The position numbers and the translations under genes are program-made. From Actinomycetota bacterium (GTDB lineage: Bacteria; Actinomycetota; CADDZG01; JAHWKV01; JAOPZY01), in contig DASTWV010000059.1 in the NCBI GenBank assembly GCA_035765775.1, positions 481,555-545,554 on the forward strand: 64,000 nucleotides of DNA. Reading direction: 5' to 3'. The notes beneath the pieces were generated by a model that did no database searches, had not been told where the DNA came from, and saw only the letters and a program-made list of their open reading frames with translations. Positions 43,251 to 51,368 of this stretch are shown one piece after another (positions within the stretch are counted from its first letter, which is position 1; each line of letters begins with the position of its first letter).

Positions 43251-43775
43251 ATGAATCAGGACACGCTTCTTCTGATCGCCGCGTCTGCGGCCCTCGCTGC
43301 GGTCGCATTGATCGTGGCGGCTTCTGCGCACAAAAAGTTGGCGCAGACCCGGCGGGCGTACGCCATCCTGCAGGCCACCTCGGACGGCCGCACCATGCTG
43401 GACGCAGTGGCCACCTACGGGCGGGAGCTCAAGGTCTTCGAGGAGGCCCTGACCAAGCTGGTCGATCGCCAGAACGAGCTGACCTCGGCCCTGAAGATGA
43501 CCGTGCGCAACGTGTCCGTGGTGCGCTACGACGCCTTCGAGGACATGGGGGGCCGGCTCTCCTTCTCCGCCGCCCTGGTGGACGACCACGGCACCGGCTT
43601 GGTGCTGTCCGCCATCAGCGGGCGCACGGAGGCCCGCGCGTATGCCAAGATCGTCGAGGAGGGTGAGTCCGAGATGGGACTTTCTCCCGAAGAGCAGAAG
43701 GCCATCGCAGAAGCGCTCAGCGGGAAGCGGCGCCACCGGGTCAAGGCCAGCGCCGCCAAAGGGGCGAGGAGGTAG
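43251..43775 (+). CDS. DUF4446 family protein
   Basis: The 174-residue product has an N-terminal membrane helix (LLLIAASAALAAVALIVAASA), a coiled-coil-like part and the DUF4446 core VRYDAFEDMGGRLSFSAALVDDHGTGLVLSAISGR, ending in a basic tail. The function of this family is unknown, but it is common in Gram-positive bacteria. It starts 89 bases from divergent larB and is followed three bases after its stop by the bactofilin gene. Confidence 0.88.
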   Translation: MNQDTLLLIAASAALAAVALIVAASAHKKLAQTRRAYAILQATSDGRTMLDAVATYGRELKVFEEALTKLVDRQNELTSALKMTVRNVSVVRYDAFEDMGGRLSFSAALVDDHGTGLVLSAISGRTEARAYAKIVEEGESEMGLSPEEQKAIAEALSGKRRHRVKASAAKGARR

Positions 43776-43778
43776 GCC

Positions 43779-44408
43779 ATGATCCGCAGGCTCTTGGGAC
43801 CGCAGAACCCCGAGAACGGCCAGGAACGAGAGCCGGCGGACGAGGTGGCCAGGACCCCAACACCTGGGGCTCCACCCACCGGCACCACATCCACCGGCAC
43901 CACATCCACCGGGGCTCCACCCAAGCAGACGAAGGAGGCCAACGTGAGCCAGCGACCCGAGCCGATCTCCGAACTCCGCTCGGCTTCCCCCCGCTCGGCG
44001 GAGCAGACCGTCACCGTCATCGGCAACGGCGCCCGGCTGGAGGGCAACCTGATCTCGGCGGCGTCCCTGCGCATCGAGGGCTCCGTCACCGGCACGATCA
44101 CCGCCGACGGGGACGTGATCATCGCCCCCGAGGCCGAGGTCGCCGCCGACATCAAGGCCACCAATGCCACGCTGGGCGGCCGGTTCAAGGGCAACGCGGT
44201 GGTGACCGGGACGATGGAGCTCACCAGCACCGCCCGGGTGGAGGGCAACCTCACCAGCCGGTCCCTGGTGGTCAGCCAGGGGGCGCTGTTCTCCGGCCAG
44301 TCGATCATGGACACCGGGCTGAAGAAGGCGGCGTCCGGCCCGACCCCGGTCCCGAGCCTGGCCTCCGGGCCGAAGCCGGCTGCCCCGGTACCACCCAAGC
44401 CCGAGTAG
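43779..44408 (+). CDS. bactofilin-like cytoskeletal protein
   Basis: The 209-residue protein has a charged, Pro/Thr-rich N-terminus, a bactofilin beta-helix (VIGNGARLEGNLISAASLRIEG, then regular GTITADGDVIIAPEAEV turns) and a Pro/Lys-rich tail. Bactofilins polymerise without nucleotide and position wall enzymes or other proteins. The N-terminal linker contains two copies of a 15-bp unit ACCGGCACCACATCC (around 43877-43906). ATG 43779. Confidence 0.87.
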   Translation: MIRRLLGPQNPENGQEREPADEVARTPTPGAPPTGTTSTGTTSTGAPPKQTKEANVSQRPEPISELRSASPRSAEQTVTVIGNGARLEGNLISAASLRIEGSVTGTITADGDVIIAPEAEVAADIKATNATLGGRFKGNAVVTGTMELTSTARVEGNLTSRSLVVSQGALFSGQSIMDTGLKKAASGPTPVPSLASGPKPAAPVPPKPE

Positions 44409-44425
44409 CGCTCCCCCGCCCGCCT

Positions 44426-45685
44426 TTGATCGACCTCAAGCTGCTTCGGGCCGACCCTGACCTGGTGCGCGCCTCGCTGCGCCGCCGCGGGTCAAAGGTG
44501 GACCTCGACCCCCTCATCGACCTGGACGCCCGCCACCGGCGGCTGCTGGCGGAGGTCGAGACCGCCCGAGCCGAGCAGAACTCGGCCGGCAAGCGCATCG
44601 CCGAGGCCACGGGCGAGGACAAGGCGGCCGCCATCGCCGCCATGCGGGAGCTGTCCGAGCGTTTGAAGGGACTGGAGGCCGAGCTCGGCGAGGTCAAGAC
44701 AGCTTTGGACCAGGCCCTCATCGGGGTCCCCAACCTCGTGCACCCGGAAGCCCCCGAGGGCTCCGGCGACGACGCCAACCGGCTGGTGCGCACCTTCGCT
44801 GAACCGAAGGAGCTCCCGTTCCCCGCCAAGGACCACCTCGACATCGGGGAGGCGCTGGGCATCATCGACGTCGAGCGGGCGGCCAAGGTGTCGGGCTCCC
44901 GCTTCGCCTTCCTCCTGGGCGCCGGGGCCCTCCTGGAGTTCGCCCTGGTGCGCCTGGCGATGGACCGGCTGATGGCTGAGGGCTTCGTCCCGGTCCTGCC
45001 CCCCGTGCTGGTGCGCAGCGAGGCCATGTACGGCACCGGCTTCTTCCCCACCGACGAGGCCCAGGTCTACCGCTGCGCCGACGACGATCTCTACCTGGCC
45101 GGGACCGCCGAGGTGCCCATCGCCTCGATGCACCTGCGCGAGATCCTGGCGGCCGAGACGCTGCCCCGGCGCTACGTCGGCTTCTCCACCTGCTTCCGCC
45201 GGGAGGCGGGGACCTACGGCAAGGACACCCGGGGCATCATCCGGGTCCACCAGTTCGACAAGGCGGAGATGTTCTCGTTCTGCCTGCCGGAGGACTCCAA
45301 CGACGAGCACCTGCGCCTGCTGAGCTACGAGGAGGGCATCTTCCAGGCCCTCGAGATCCCCTACCGGGTGCTGGAGATCTGCGCCGGCGACCTGGCCGAC
45401 CCCAACTATCGGAAGTTCGACATCGAGGCATGGCTGCCCGGGTCGGAGCGCTGGCTGGAGGTGACCTCGTGCTCCAACGACATCGACTACCAGGCCCGCC
45501 GCCTGGCCACCCGGGCCAAACGGGCCGGGGAGTCGGGCACCGACTTGGTGCACACCCTCAACGGGACCGCCCTGGCCATGGGTCGGGCCATCGTGGCCAT
45601 CCTGGAGAACCACCAGAGCGAGGACGGGACCGTCCAGGTGCCCGCCGCCCTGCAGCCGTACCTGGGGAGAGAGCGGATCGGCTGA
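44426..45685 (+). CDS. serS: seryl-tRNA synthetase
   Basis: The 419-residue class II synthetase charges all tRNA-Ser. An N-terminal coiled-coil arm (AEVETARAEQNSAGKRIAEA...ELSERLKGLEAEL) reaches the long variable arm of tRNA-Ser. The catalytic core shows motif 2 STCFRREAGTYGKDTRGIIR and motif 3 NGTALAMGRAIVAILE. It starts at TTG 44426, 17 bases after the bactofilin gene. Three tRNA-Ser genes lie 3-4.4 kb downstream. Confidence 0.95.
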   Translation: MIDLKLLRADPDLVRASLRRRGSKVDLDPLIDLDARHRRLLAEVETARAEQNSAGKRIAEATGEDKAAAIAAMRELSERLKGLEAELGEVKTALDQALIGVPNLVHPEAPEGSGDDANRLVRTFAEPKELPFPAKDHLDIGEALGIIDVERAAKVSGSRFAFLLGAGALLEFALVRLAMDRLMAEGFVPVLPPVLVRSEAMYGTGFFPTDEAQVYRCADDDLYLAGTAEVPIASMHLREILAAETLPRRYVGFSTCFRREAGTYGKDTRGIIRVHQFDKAEMFSFCLPEDSNDEHLRLLSYEEGIFQALEIPYRVLEICAGDLADPNYRKFDIEAWLPGSERWLEVTSCSNDIDYQARRLATRAKRAGESGTDLVHTLNGTALAMGRAIVAILENHQSEDGTVQVPAALQPYLGRERIG

Positions 45686-45767
45686 GAAACCTGTTGTTCA
45701 TCAGACCGACGCAGGATCGTAATCCGCCTTCAACGGCCGCGTAACACGCCGCTTCCAAGATGGAGGC

Positions 45768-46376
45768 ATGCCTCGCCTCCTTGCTGATCCCGCCGTCGAC
45801 CTCCGCCGGGGCGACCGCGTCCAGCGGGCCACCACCGACTTCCCGGTGCTCCACCTGGAGCCCGAGATCCCCACCGGGACCTGGGACGTGGTGGTCGACG
45901 GCTTGGTGGCGGAGCCTTTGACCTGGTCGATGGAGGCGGTGCACGCCATGGTCCCCGAGCGCCGGACCTGGGACCTGCACTGCGTGTGGGGCTGGACCCG
46001 CCTGGGGTGCTCCTGGGAAGGCATCCCGGCCGGCCGGCTGATCAACGCCGCCCACCCGCTGCCCGAGGGCCGCTTCGTCATGGCGACCGCCGTCGGCGGC
46101 CTCTACGCCAGCTGCTTCGCCCTCAGCCGGGCCCGGCGCAGCCTCCTGGCCTGGGCGGTGGACGGGGCCGAGCTCACCGCCGAGCACGGTGGCCCCCTCC
46201 GTTTCGTCCCGCCGCCCACCAAGTGGGCTTACAAAGGCGTGAAATGGGTCAGCCGGCTCACCGTCGTCGACTCGTTCACCCCGGGCTTCTGGGAGGCCAA
46301 GGTGGGCGACCCGGTGGGCGACATCCCCCGGGATGTGCTGCACCACATCGAGGCCGTCTCGTGGGACGGCCACTAA
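45768..46376 (+). CDS. molybdopterin-dependent oxidoreductase (sulfite oxidase/YedY fold)
   Basis: The 202-residue protein is a single Moco-binding domain: WDLHCVWGWTRLGCSWEGIP carries the Cys that ligates molybdenum, with family features FPVLHLEPEIPTGTWDVVVDGLV and TKWAYKGVKWVSRLTVVD. It lacks a Tat signal and the C-terminal dimerisation domain of sulfite oxidases, so it is probably cytoplasmic. It is the first gene of a run with a Cys-rich protein, a sirohaem reductase and a Rieske protein, so redox of nitrogen or sulfur oxyanions is likely. Confidence 0.85.
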   Translation: MPRLLADPAVDLRRGDRVQRATTDFPVLHLEPEIPTGTWDVVVDGLVAEPLTWSMEAVHAMVPERRTWDLHCVWGWTRLGCSWEGIPAGRLINAAHPLPEGRFVMATAVGGLYASCFALSRARRSLLAWAVDGAELTAEHGGPLRFVPPPTKWAYKGVKWVSRLTVVDSFTPGFWEAKVGDPVGDIPRDVLHHIEAVSWDGH

Positions 46377-46402
46377 CCCCGTACGACTTGAGGAAAAAGG
46401 CC

Positions 46403-46678
46403 ATGCCCGACTTTGCATCGCTCGACGACCGCCTGACCCTGGAGGAGGTGCTGGAGGCCCGGTCGGTCCCCTCCCGGGACTGCCGGGACTGCCCCCAGTT
46501 CTCCCGGGATCCGGGAGGGCTGGGCTTCGGCTGGTGCGGCGCCCACAAGGCCTTCGTCAAGCTGTACCACCCGTCTACCGGCGACTGGCACTCGCAGTGC
46601 CAGTTCAAGACGCTGCGCCAGGTGCGCGAGGTCCGGCCTTGCCTTTCGGTCACGCCGCCGGACGGGGAGCTGGGCTGA
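46403..46678 (+). CDS. small Cys-rich protein in the reductase operon
   Basis: A 91-residue protein with Cys residues in RDCRDCPQF, FGWCGAHK, DWHSQCQF and VRPCLS, enough to bind a metal or Fe-S cluster. ATG 46403 comes 26 bases after the Moco gene and has a purine-rich AGGAAAAAGG upstream; its stop overlaps the reductase start by one base. I do not recognise a named family. It may be an electron carrier or assembly factor for its neighbours. Confidence 0.6.
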   Translation: MPDFASLDDRLTLEEVLEARSVPSRDCRDCPQFSRDPGGLGFGWCGAHKAFVKLYHPSTGDWHSQCQFKTLRQVREVRPCLSVTPPDGELG

Positions 46679-48363
46679 TGCCGCCCGATATCCCTGCCGC
46701 CAAGCGGGCCGGCCTCCCGGTCGACCTGGACCGGCTCGCCGCCGAGGGCGACGCCTGGATGACCGGGGAGGAGCGCTACGCCCTCAAGATGCACGGCGTG
46801 TGCCCCCAGGGCCAGGCTGGGGTGTTCATGGTCCGCATCCGCACCAGCGGGATCGTCGATTCCGACGCCGCCCGTGCGCTGGCCGACCTGGCCGACGACG
46901 TGAGCGGGGGCTGGGTCCACCTGACCACCCGCCAGCAGGCCGAGCTGCACCACGTCCCCGCCCGCCTGGTGCCGCCGTCGCTGGAGCGGATCCGGCGCAT
47001 GGGCCTCTCCAACCAGTCCACGTGCGGCCACACCATGCGGGGGGTGCTGTCGTGCCCGGAGGCGGGCGTCGGGCTGGAGGAGCCATTCGACTGCTACCCG
47101 GACGCCCGGGCGACCGCCGACTCGATCATCGCCCGGACCCCCCTCCTGGACACCCAGATGCCGCAGCGGATCAATGTGGCCTTCGGGGGCTGCCCGGCCT
47201 GCCGGGAGCATGCTCTGATCAACGATCTGTCGTTCGTCTCGGTGATCGGGCCTGACCAGGGCTCGGGGCCCGAGCTGGGCTACGAGGTGTGGATCGGGGG
47301 GTCGCTCGGGAAGACGAACCCCACGCTGTCGGTCAAGGCGATCGACTTCCTCCCCCGCCGCCAGGTGCTGGCCGCCGCGAACGCCCTGTTCGACGTCTTC
47401 ATCGAGCACAGCGACTTCGACGACCCGCGCAAGGGCCGGCTCAAGTTCCTCATCCGCAAGCTGGGGGCCGAGGCGGTGGTGGAGCTGTTCCTCGCCGCCC
47501 TTGCCCGACGCCTGACCGAGAAGTGGCCGGAGCCCCACCCCGTCTCGACGCCGCTGTCGTCGTCCCTGGCCTCGATCTTCAGCCGGGCGCCGGAGGGGGG
47601 TTGGGGCAGCGGCGTGCGGCCGCAGCGGACCCCGGGCTGGGCGATGGTGACTGTCAACGTCCCCCTGGGCGACATCGATTCCGCCGACCTGCGGGAGCTG
47701 GCGCGGGTGGCGGACAGCTATGCCGACGAGGAGCTCCACATCACCCGCAACCAGAACATCCTGTTCCGCCACGTGCGCATCGAAGAGGTGCCGGTGGTCC
47801 GGGAGATCGTCGAGCGGCTGGGCATGGGCCTGGAGGGAACCGACCAGGCCCGGGACGTCCGCTCGTGCACCGGCGGGCCGGTGTGCAGCCTGGCGCTGAC
47901 CCCCTCGCAGCGCCTCGGCTTCGACCTCCTGGACCACCCGGCGCTGGCCCGCAACTCGGGTCTCCGGGTGCACATCTCGGGCTGCCCCAACGCCTGCGCC
48001 CAGCACCAGACCGCCGACCTCGGCTTCTCGGGCGGCAAGGTGACCATCGGGGGGAGCTCGGTGATCGGTTACCAGGTATGGCTGGGCGGCGACCTGCGCA
48101 CCGGGACCTTCGGCTCGGCCGTCGGGCGGGTGTCGCACCGCGACGTCCCGGCCATCGTCAGCGCCATCGCCGGCATCTGGGAGGCGCTGCGGGAGCGGGG
48201 CGAGACCCTGAGCGACACTGTCGCCCGGCTGGGGATCGAGGCCTACCAGGCCCAGATCGAGGCGGTGTTCCGGGGCCGGTGGGAGCCCGGCCCGGAACCG
48301 ATGCTCCCCGGGCCGGACCTGCCCGTGATCGACCTGCGCGTCCCTGCGGTGGTGGGAGCATGA
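46678..48363 (+). CDS. sirohaem nitrite/sulfite reductase
   Basis: The 561-residue protein has the two symmetric nitrite/sulfite reductase halves. Ligands for sirohaem and the [4Fe-4S] cluster are in SCTGGPVCSLA (CxxxxxC) and HISGCPNACAQHQ (CxxxC). HLTTRQQAELHHV and HITRNQNILFRHV are the family's paired substrate-binding stretches. It reduces nitrite to ammonia or sulfite to sulfide; the sequence alone does not decide. The stop overlaps a Rieske gene by ATGA, which favours a NirB/NirD-like nitrite role. Confidence 0.9.
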   Translation: MPPDIPAAKRAGLPVDLDRLAAEGDAWMTGEERYALKMHGVCPQGQAGVFMVRIRTSGIVDSDAARALADLADDVSGGWVHLTTRQQAELHHVPARLVPPSLERIRRMGLSNQSTCGHTMRGVLSCPEAGVGLEEPFDCYPDARATADSIIARTPLLDTQMPQRINVAFGGCPACREHALINDLSFVSVIGPDQGSGPELGYEVWIGGSLGKTNPTLSVKAIDFLPRRQVLAAANALFDVFIEHSDFDDPRKGRLKFLIRKLGAEAVVELFLAALARRLTEKWPEPHPVSTPLSSSLASIFSRAPEGGWGSGVRPQRTPGWAMVTVNVPLGDIDSADLRELARVADSYADEELHITRNQNILFRHVRIEEVPVVREIVERLGMGLEGTDQARDVRSCTGGPVCSLALTPSQRLGFDLLDHPALARNSGLRVHISGCPNACAQHQTADLGFSGGKVTIGGSSVIGYQVWLGGDLRTGTFGSAVGRVSHRDVPAIVSAIAGIWEALRERGETLSDTVARLGIEAYQAQIEAVFRGRWEPGPEPMLPGPDLPVIDLRVPAVVGA

Positions 48364-48692
48364 GCGCCGGGGTGGGGTCGGGCTCGCTGGTCCGGGCCGC
48401 CTCGGTGACCGACGTCCCCCCCGGCTGGGTGTTGAAGGTGCGGGTCGACACGACCGAGCTGGCGCTGGCGAACTGCGGCGGCGAGATCATCGCCCTGGAG
48501 AACGCCTGCTCGCACGCCGGCGGGCCGCTGGGCGACAACCGGCTGAAGGACGGCTGCCACCTGGAGTGCCCGTGGCACAACTCGGTGTTCGACGCCCGTA
48601 CCGGCGAGGTGGTCAGGGGTCCGGCCCGCAAGGCGCAGAAGCGGTACCCGGTGACCGTGGAGGACGGGTCGATCTACGTGTCCGTCGAGTAG
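48360..48692 (+). CDS. Rieske [2Fe-2S] protein, NirD-like
   Basis: The 110-residue ferredoxin-type Rieske protein has both ligand boxes, ACSHAGGPLG (CxH) and CPWHNSVFD (CxxH). It starts at ATG 48360 inside the reductase stop, so it is probably its electron donor or small subunit. There is no signal peptide. NirD of assimilatory nitrite reductase is the closest known role; a general oxygenase ferredoxin is an alternative. Confidence 0.88.
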   Translation: MSAGVGSGSLVRAASVTDVPPGWVLKVRVDTTELALANCGGEIIALENACSHAGGPLGDNRLKDGCHLECPWHNSVFDARTGEVVRGPARKAQKRYPVTVEDGSIYVSVE

Positions 48693-48729
48693 GCGGGGTT
48701 GGGGGTGCGCCCCCGGTAGACTCGACCCC

Positions 48730-48811
48730 GGAGGGCTCGCGTAACGGCATCGCAGCGGCCTTGAAAGTCGCCGACCGAGAGGTCATCGGGGTTCGAATCC
48801 CCGGCCCTCCG
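48730..48811 (+). tRNA. tRNA-Ser (TGA)
   Basis: Acceptor arms GGAGGGC (48730-48736) and GCCCTCC (48804-48810), anticodon loop CTTGAAA closed by GCGGC/GTCGC, and a short variable arm GACC-GAGA-GGTC. The loop CTTGAAA is the usual tRNA-Ser(TGA) loop. At 82 nt it is shorter than most serine tRNAs. Confidence 0.9.
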
Positions 48812-49177
48812 CGCACTGGTCGTGCCTTGCCCCCCCCTCCGGCCCCCCGCTACATCGGCCTGCCCCGCCGTCCGAAGCATCGCTGTGGATACTGTGAGTG
48901 TTTAGGGGTGCTATAGGGGCCTGAGCACTCACAGACTCTCTCGGTCCATTACCAGACGCCCAATTTGGTCAGGTTGACGTGGCAGTAGACCGACCAGCGC
49001 GGCACGGCCGTCGCTGGCGTACTCAATCGGCCGAAGGCGGTCAGCCACGATCGTCACCTACCACGGCGGCGCGAGCCGGCGGCCTGGACGCCGCCGCATC
49101 CACGCACAGCGCCCGCAACCCTTGAACCCTCTAGGGCGCGGGAAGCGGGATCGGTCCGGGGTCGTACAATCCAGGGT
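48812..49177. other. 366-bp intergenic region between two tRNA-Ser genes
   Basis: No coding frame with a credible start is seen. The only clear structure is the 45-nt palindromic repeat at 48892-48936. Confidence 0.6.
48892..48936. repeat. 45-nt dispersed inverted repeat, copy A
   Basis: The element begins CTGTGAGTG and ends TGAGCACTCACAGAC, so its ends are inverted repeats of nine to ten bases. It matches the copy at 59429-59473 with the same length: both ends identical (24 of 24) and the 21-base centre 13 of 21. It lies in non-coding DNA. Confidence 0.75.
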
Positions 49178-49266
49178 GGAGGCATCGCCTAGTCAGGTCT
49201 ATGGCGCGGGATTGCTAATCCCGTTGGGGCGCAAGCCCCTCGCGCGTTCGAATCGCGCTGCCTCCG
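49178..49266 (+). tRNA. tRNA-Ser (GCT)
   Basis: An 89-nt serine tRNA: acceptor GGAGGCA (49178-49184) with TGCCTCC (49259-49265), anticodon loop TTGCTAA closed by CGGGA/TCCCG, a long variable arm and T loop GTTCGAATC. The anticodon GCT reads AGC and AGU. Confidence 0.94.
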
Positions 49267-49270
49267 CGCC

Positions 49271-49462
49271 ATGAGTCGTCGCCATCCGTATTCGCTCGGA
49301 AGGGCCCGGCGGAGCCTCTACCGGACCGCGCGCATCCTGGGCGACATCGAGGCGGTCCAGCGCTCGGCGCGGCGGGGATCGGTGGTGCCGATCGCCCGGC
49401 GCATGGAACGCAGGGTCGTGCGGCGGGCGGTCGGGAGGTCGCTCCGCCGGATGGGCCTGTAA
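49271..49462 (+). CDS. small basic protein between tRNA genes (63 aa)
   Basis: ATG 49271 lies four bases after the end of tRNA-Ser(GCT), so any mRNA released by tRNA processing would be nearly leaderless. The 63-residue product is rich in Arg and has the pattern LYRTARILGDIEAVQRSARRG...IARRMERRVVRRAVGRSLRRMG. I believe similar small proteins with the LYRxARxxxDxxAV pattern occur in other Gram-positive genomes, but their function is unknown. Nucleic-acid binding is possible from the charge. Confidence 0.6.
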   Translation: MSRRHPYSLGRARRSLYRTARILGDIEAVQRSARRGSVVPIARRMERRVVRRAVGRSLRRMGL

Positions 49463-49488
49463 GGCTTTGGTGCTACCCTCGGGAGCGA

Positions 49489-49562
49489 GCGCCCTTAGCT
49501 CAGTGGATTAGAGCGTGTGGCTACGGACCACAAGGTCGGGGGTTCGAATCCCTCAGGGCGCG
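49489..49562 (+). tRNA. tRNA-Arg (ACG)
   Basis: A 74-nt tRNA: acceptor GCGCCCT (49489-49495) with AGGGCGC (49555-49561), anticodon loop CTACGGA closed by TGTGG/CCACA, T loop GGTTCGAATC. A34 of this tRNA is the bacterial substrate of TadA, whose gene starts two bases downstream. Confidence 0.95.
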
Positions 49563-49564
49563 CA

Positions 49565-50053
49565 GTGAACCTCCTCCCATCCGCCGACGATCTCCGGTAC
49601 ATGGATCTGGCCTTGGCTGAGGCGCGCCGGGCGGTGGGACACGACGACGTGCCCGTCGGGGCTGTGGCCGTGGCAGTGGCCTCCGGAGAGGTCGTCGCCT
49701 CGGCGCACAACGAGCGAGAGCTGCGGGGGGACCCCACCGCCCACGCCGAGATCCTGGCCCTCCGGGCCGCCGCCGACGCCCTGGGCCGCTGGCGGCTGAA
49801 CGACATCACGCTGTACGTCACGCTGGAACCGTGCCCGATGTGCGCCGGCGCCATGGTGGCCGCCCGGCTGGGCCGCCTGGTGTACGGGGCCGCCGACGAG
49901 CGGTCGGGGGCGGCCTACTCCACCTACAACATCGTCCAGGACCCCCGCCTCAACCACGAGTGCGCGCTCACCACGGGCGTGGCGGCGGAGGCCTGCGCCG
50001 AGCTGCTGACCGAGTTCTTCCGGGCGAAGCGGGGGCAGGTGGAGCTTCTGTGA
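49565..50053 (+). CDS. tadA: tRNA-specific adenosine deaminase TadA
   Basis: The 162-residue enzyme converts A34 to inosine in tRNA-Arg(ACG). The zinc site is HAEILAL (His, catalytic Glu) and PCPMCAGAM (two Cys); DVPVGAVAV and LVYGAADERSGAAYS are family motifs. GTG 49565 is in frame two bases after the tRNA-Arg gene and gives the usual leader before the first helix (LRYMDLALAEA); ATG 49601 is the alternative. No ribosome-binding site is visible, so translation may start on a nearly leaderless processed RNA. Confidence 0.92.
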   Translation: MNLLPSADDLRYMDLALAEARRAVGHDDVPVGAVAVAVASGEVVASAHNERELRGDPTAHAEILALRAAADALGRWRLNDITLYVTLEPCPMCAGAMVAARLGRLVYGAADERSGAAYSTYNIVQDPRLNHECALTTGVAAEACAELLTEFFRAKRGQVELL

Positions 50054-50116
50054 GGCAGCCCCAGCCGGGAGGCGCCCCTCTGCTCCGGGCGGGCCCCAGG
50101 TTGCGATAATGGCAGA

Positions 50117-50203
50117 GGTGGAGTACCGAAGCGGCCGACCGGGCGCGCCTCGAAAGCGCGTGAGCCTTTACGGGCTCCGTGGGTTCGAATCCCACCTCCA
50201 CCG
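50117..50203 (+). tRNA. tRNA-Ser (CGA)
   Basis: An 87-nt serine tRNA: acceptor GGTGGAG (50117-50123) with CTCCACC (50196-50202), anticodon loop CTCGAAA closed by CGCGC/GCGCG, a long variable arm and T loop GGTTCGAATCC. The anticodon CGA reads UCG. Confidence 0.94.
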
Positions 50204-50225
50204 CAGGAGCAGTTCACTCTGGCAG

Positions 50226-50271
50226 CGGTTCTGGGGACTTTATGCCGTCTTTTTGACGGAAAAATGTCCCC
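50226..50271. repeat. dispersed nested-hairpin repeat, copy 2
   Basis: The 39-nt core 50233-50271 has outer arms GGGGAC/GTCCCC and a perfect inner hairpin CCGTC-TTTTT-GACGG. With its left flank it matches the copy at 5278-5323 at 42 of 46 positions. It lies between tRNA-Ser(CGA) and the polymerase gene, about 84 bases before the latter. Confidence 0.78.
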
Positions 50272-50354
50272 ACAAGTAGGTCCGGGCGCAGTTTGACCCT
50301 TCGGGATGTAGCGATGGCGGAGCAGAGCGAGGCGGACCGTAGTACACCTACGCC

Positions 50355-51368
50355 GTGAATGACGCCGCGGCGGACGTGACCCTGGACCTCGACGGGCACG
50401 ACGTCACCATCTCGAATCCGGGCAAGGTGTATTTCGCCGAGCGCGGCGAGACCAAGCTCGATCTCGTCGAGTACTACCGGTCGGTACGGGAGCCCATCCT
50501 GGCGGCCATGGGCGGCCGGCCGGTGCTGCTCCAGCGCTTCCCCCAGGGGGCGGGCGGGCCCTCCTTCTTCCAGAAACGGGTTCCCGCCACCCGGCCCGAC
50601 TGGCTCCAGACCGCCGTGGTGAGCACCCCGAACGGAACCACGTCGGACGCCCTGGTGGCCGCCGACCTCGCCCACGTCATCTGGGCGGTAAACCTGGGCT
50701 GCCTGGGCTTCCACGTGTGGCCCAGCATGGCTGCCGACCAGCAGCACGCCGACGAGCTGCGCATCGATCTGGACCCGGGCCCGGGCGTGACCTTCGCCAT
50801 GGTGCGGGAGGCGGCGCTGGTGGTGCGGGACTTCCTGGAGGAGCTCGGCCTCACCGGCTGGCCGAAGACCACCGGCAATCGCGGCATCCACATCTACCTG
50901 CGCCTCGAGCCCCGCTGGACCGGCATCGAGGTGCGCGCCGCCGCCGTCGCCCTTGCCCGGGAGCTGGAGCGCCGACGGGGCGACCTGGTGACCTGTGCCT
51001 GGTGGAAGGAGGAGCGGGGCACCCGGGTGTTCATCGATTTCAACCAGAACGCGCCCCACAAGACGGTGTTCGGGGCGTGGTGCGTCCGGGCCCGGCCGGG
51101 TGCCCAGGTGTCCACGCCGTTCCACTGGGCCGAGTTGGACGAGGCCTTCCACCCCGACCGTTTCACGATGCCGGTGGTGACGCGACGCGTGGCGCGCGAC
51201 GGGAACCCGTGGGCGGGTATGGGGCGGCAGTCTCTCGAGCCGCTGCTGGTCCTCTCGGAGCGCGACCGGGCCAACGGGCTGCACGACGCCCCGTGGCCCC
51301 CGGTCTACCCGAAAATGCCCGACGAGCCCCCGCGCGTGGCGCCCAGCCGGGCCAAGAAGCTCAGCTGA
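50355..51368 (+). CDS. LigD-type primase-polymerase (POL domain), stand-alone
   Basis: The 337-residue protein is the archaeo-eukaryotic primase-type polymerase domain of LigD, which fills gaps and adds ribonucleotides in non-homologous end joining. HADELRIDLDPGPG carries the catalytic acidic pair; RGIHIYLRL and TRVFIDFNQNAPHKTVFGAW are conserved blocks. No ligase or phosphoesterase domain is fused, and no Ku gene is nearby. GTG 50355. Its stop overlaps the convergent small gene by eight bases. Confidence 0.92.
   Translation: MNDAAADVTLDLDGHDVTISNPGKVYFAERGETKLDLVEYYRSVREPILAAMGGRPVLLQRFPQGAGGPSFFQKRVPATRPDWLQTAVVSTPNGTTSDALVAADLAHVIWAVNLGCLGFHVWPSMAADQQHADELRIDLDPGPGVTFAMVREAALVVRDFLEELGLTGWPKTTGNRGIHIYLRLEPRWTGIEVRAAAVALARELERRRGDLVTCAWWKEERGTRVFIDFNQNAPHKTVFGAWCVRARPGAQVSTPFHWAELDEAFHPDRFTMPVVTRRVARDGNPWAGMGRQSLEPLLVLSERDRANGLHDAPWPPVYPKMPDEPPRVAPSRAKKLS

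Noticed and set aside
48730-48811. Possible selenocysteine tRNA
   Set aside because: The anticodon loop reads CTTGAAA, giving TGA (serine, codon UCA), not TCA, and the acceptor stem is 7 bp rather than 8.
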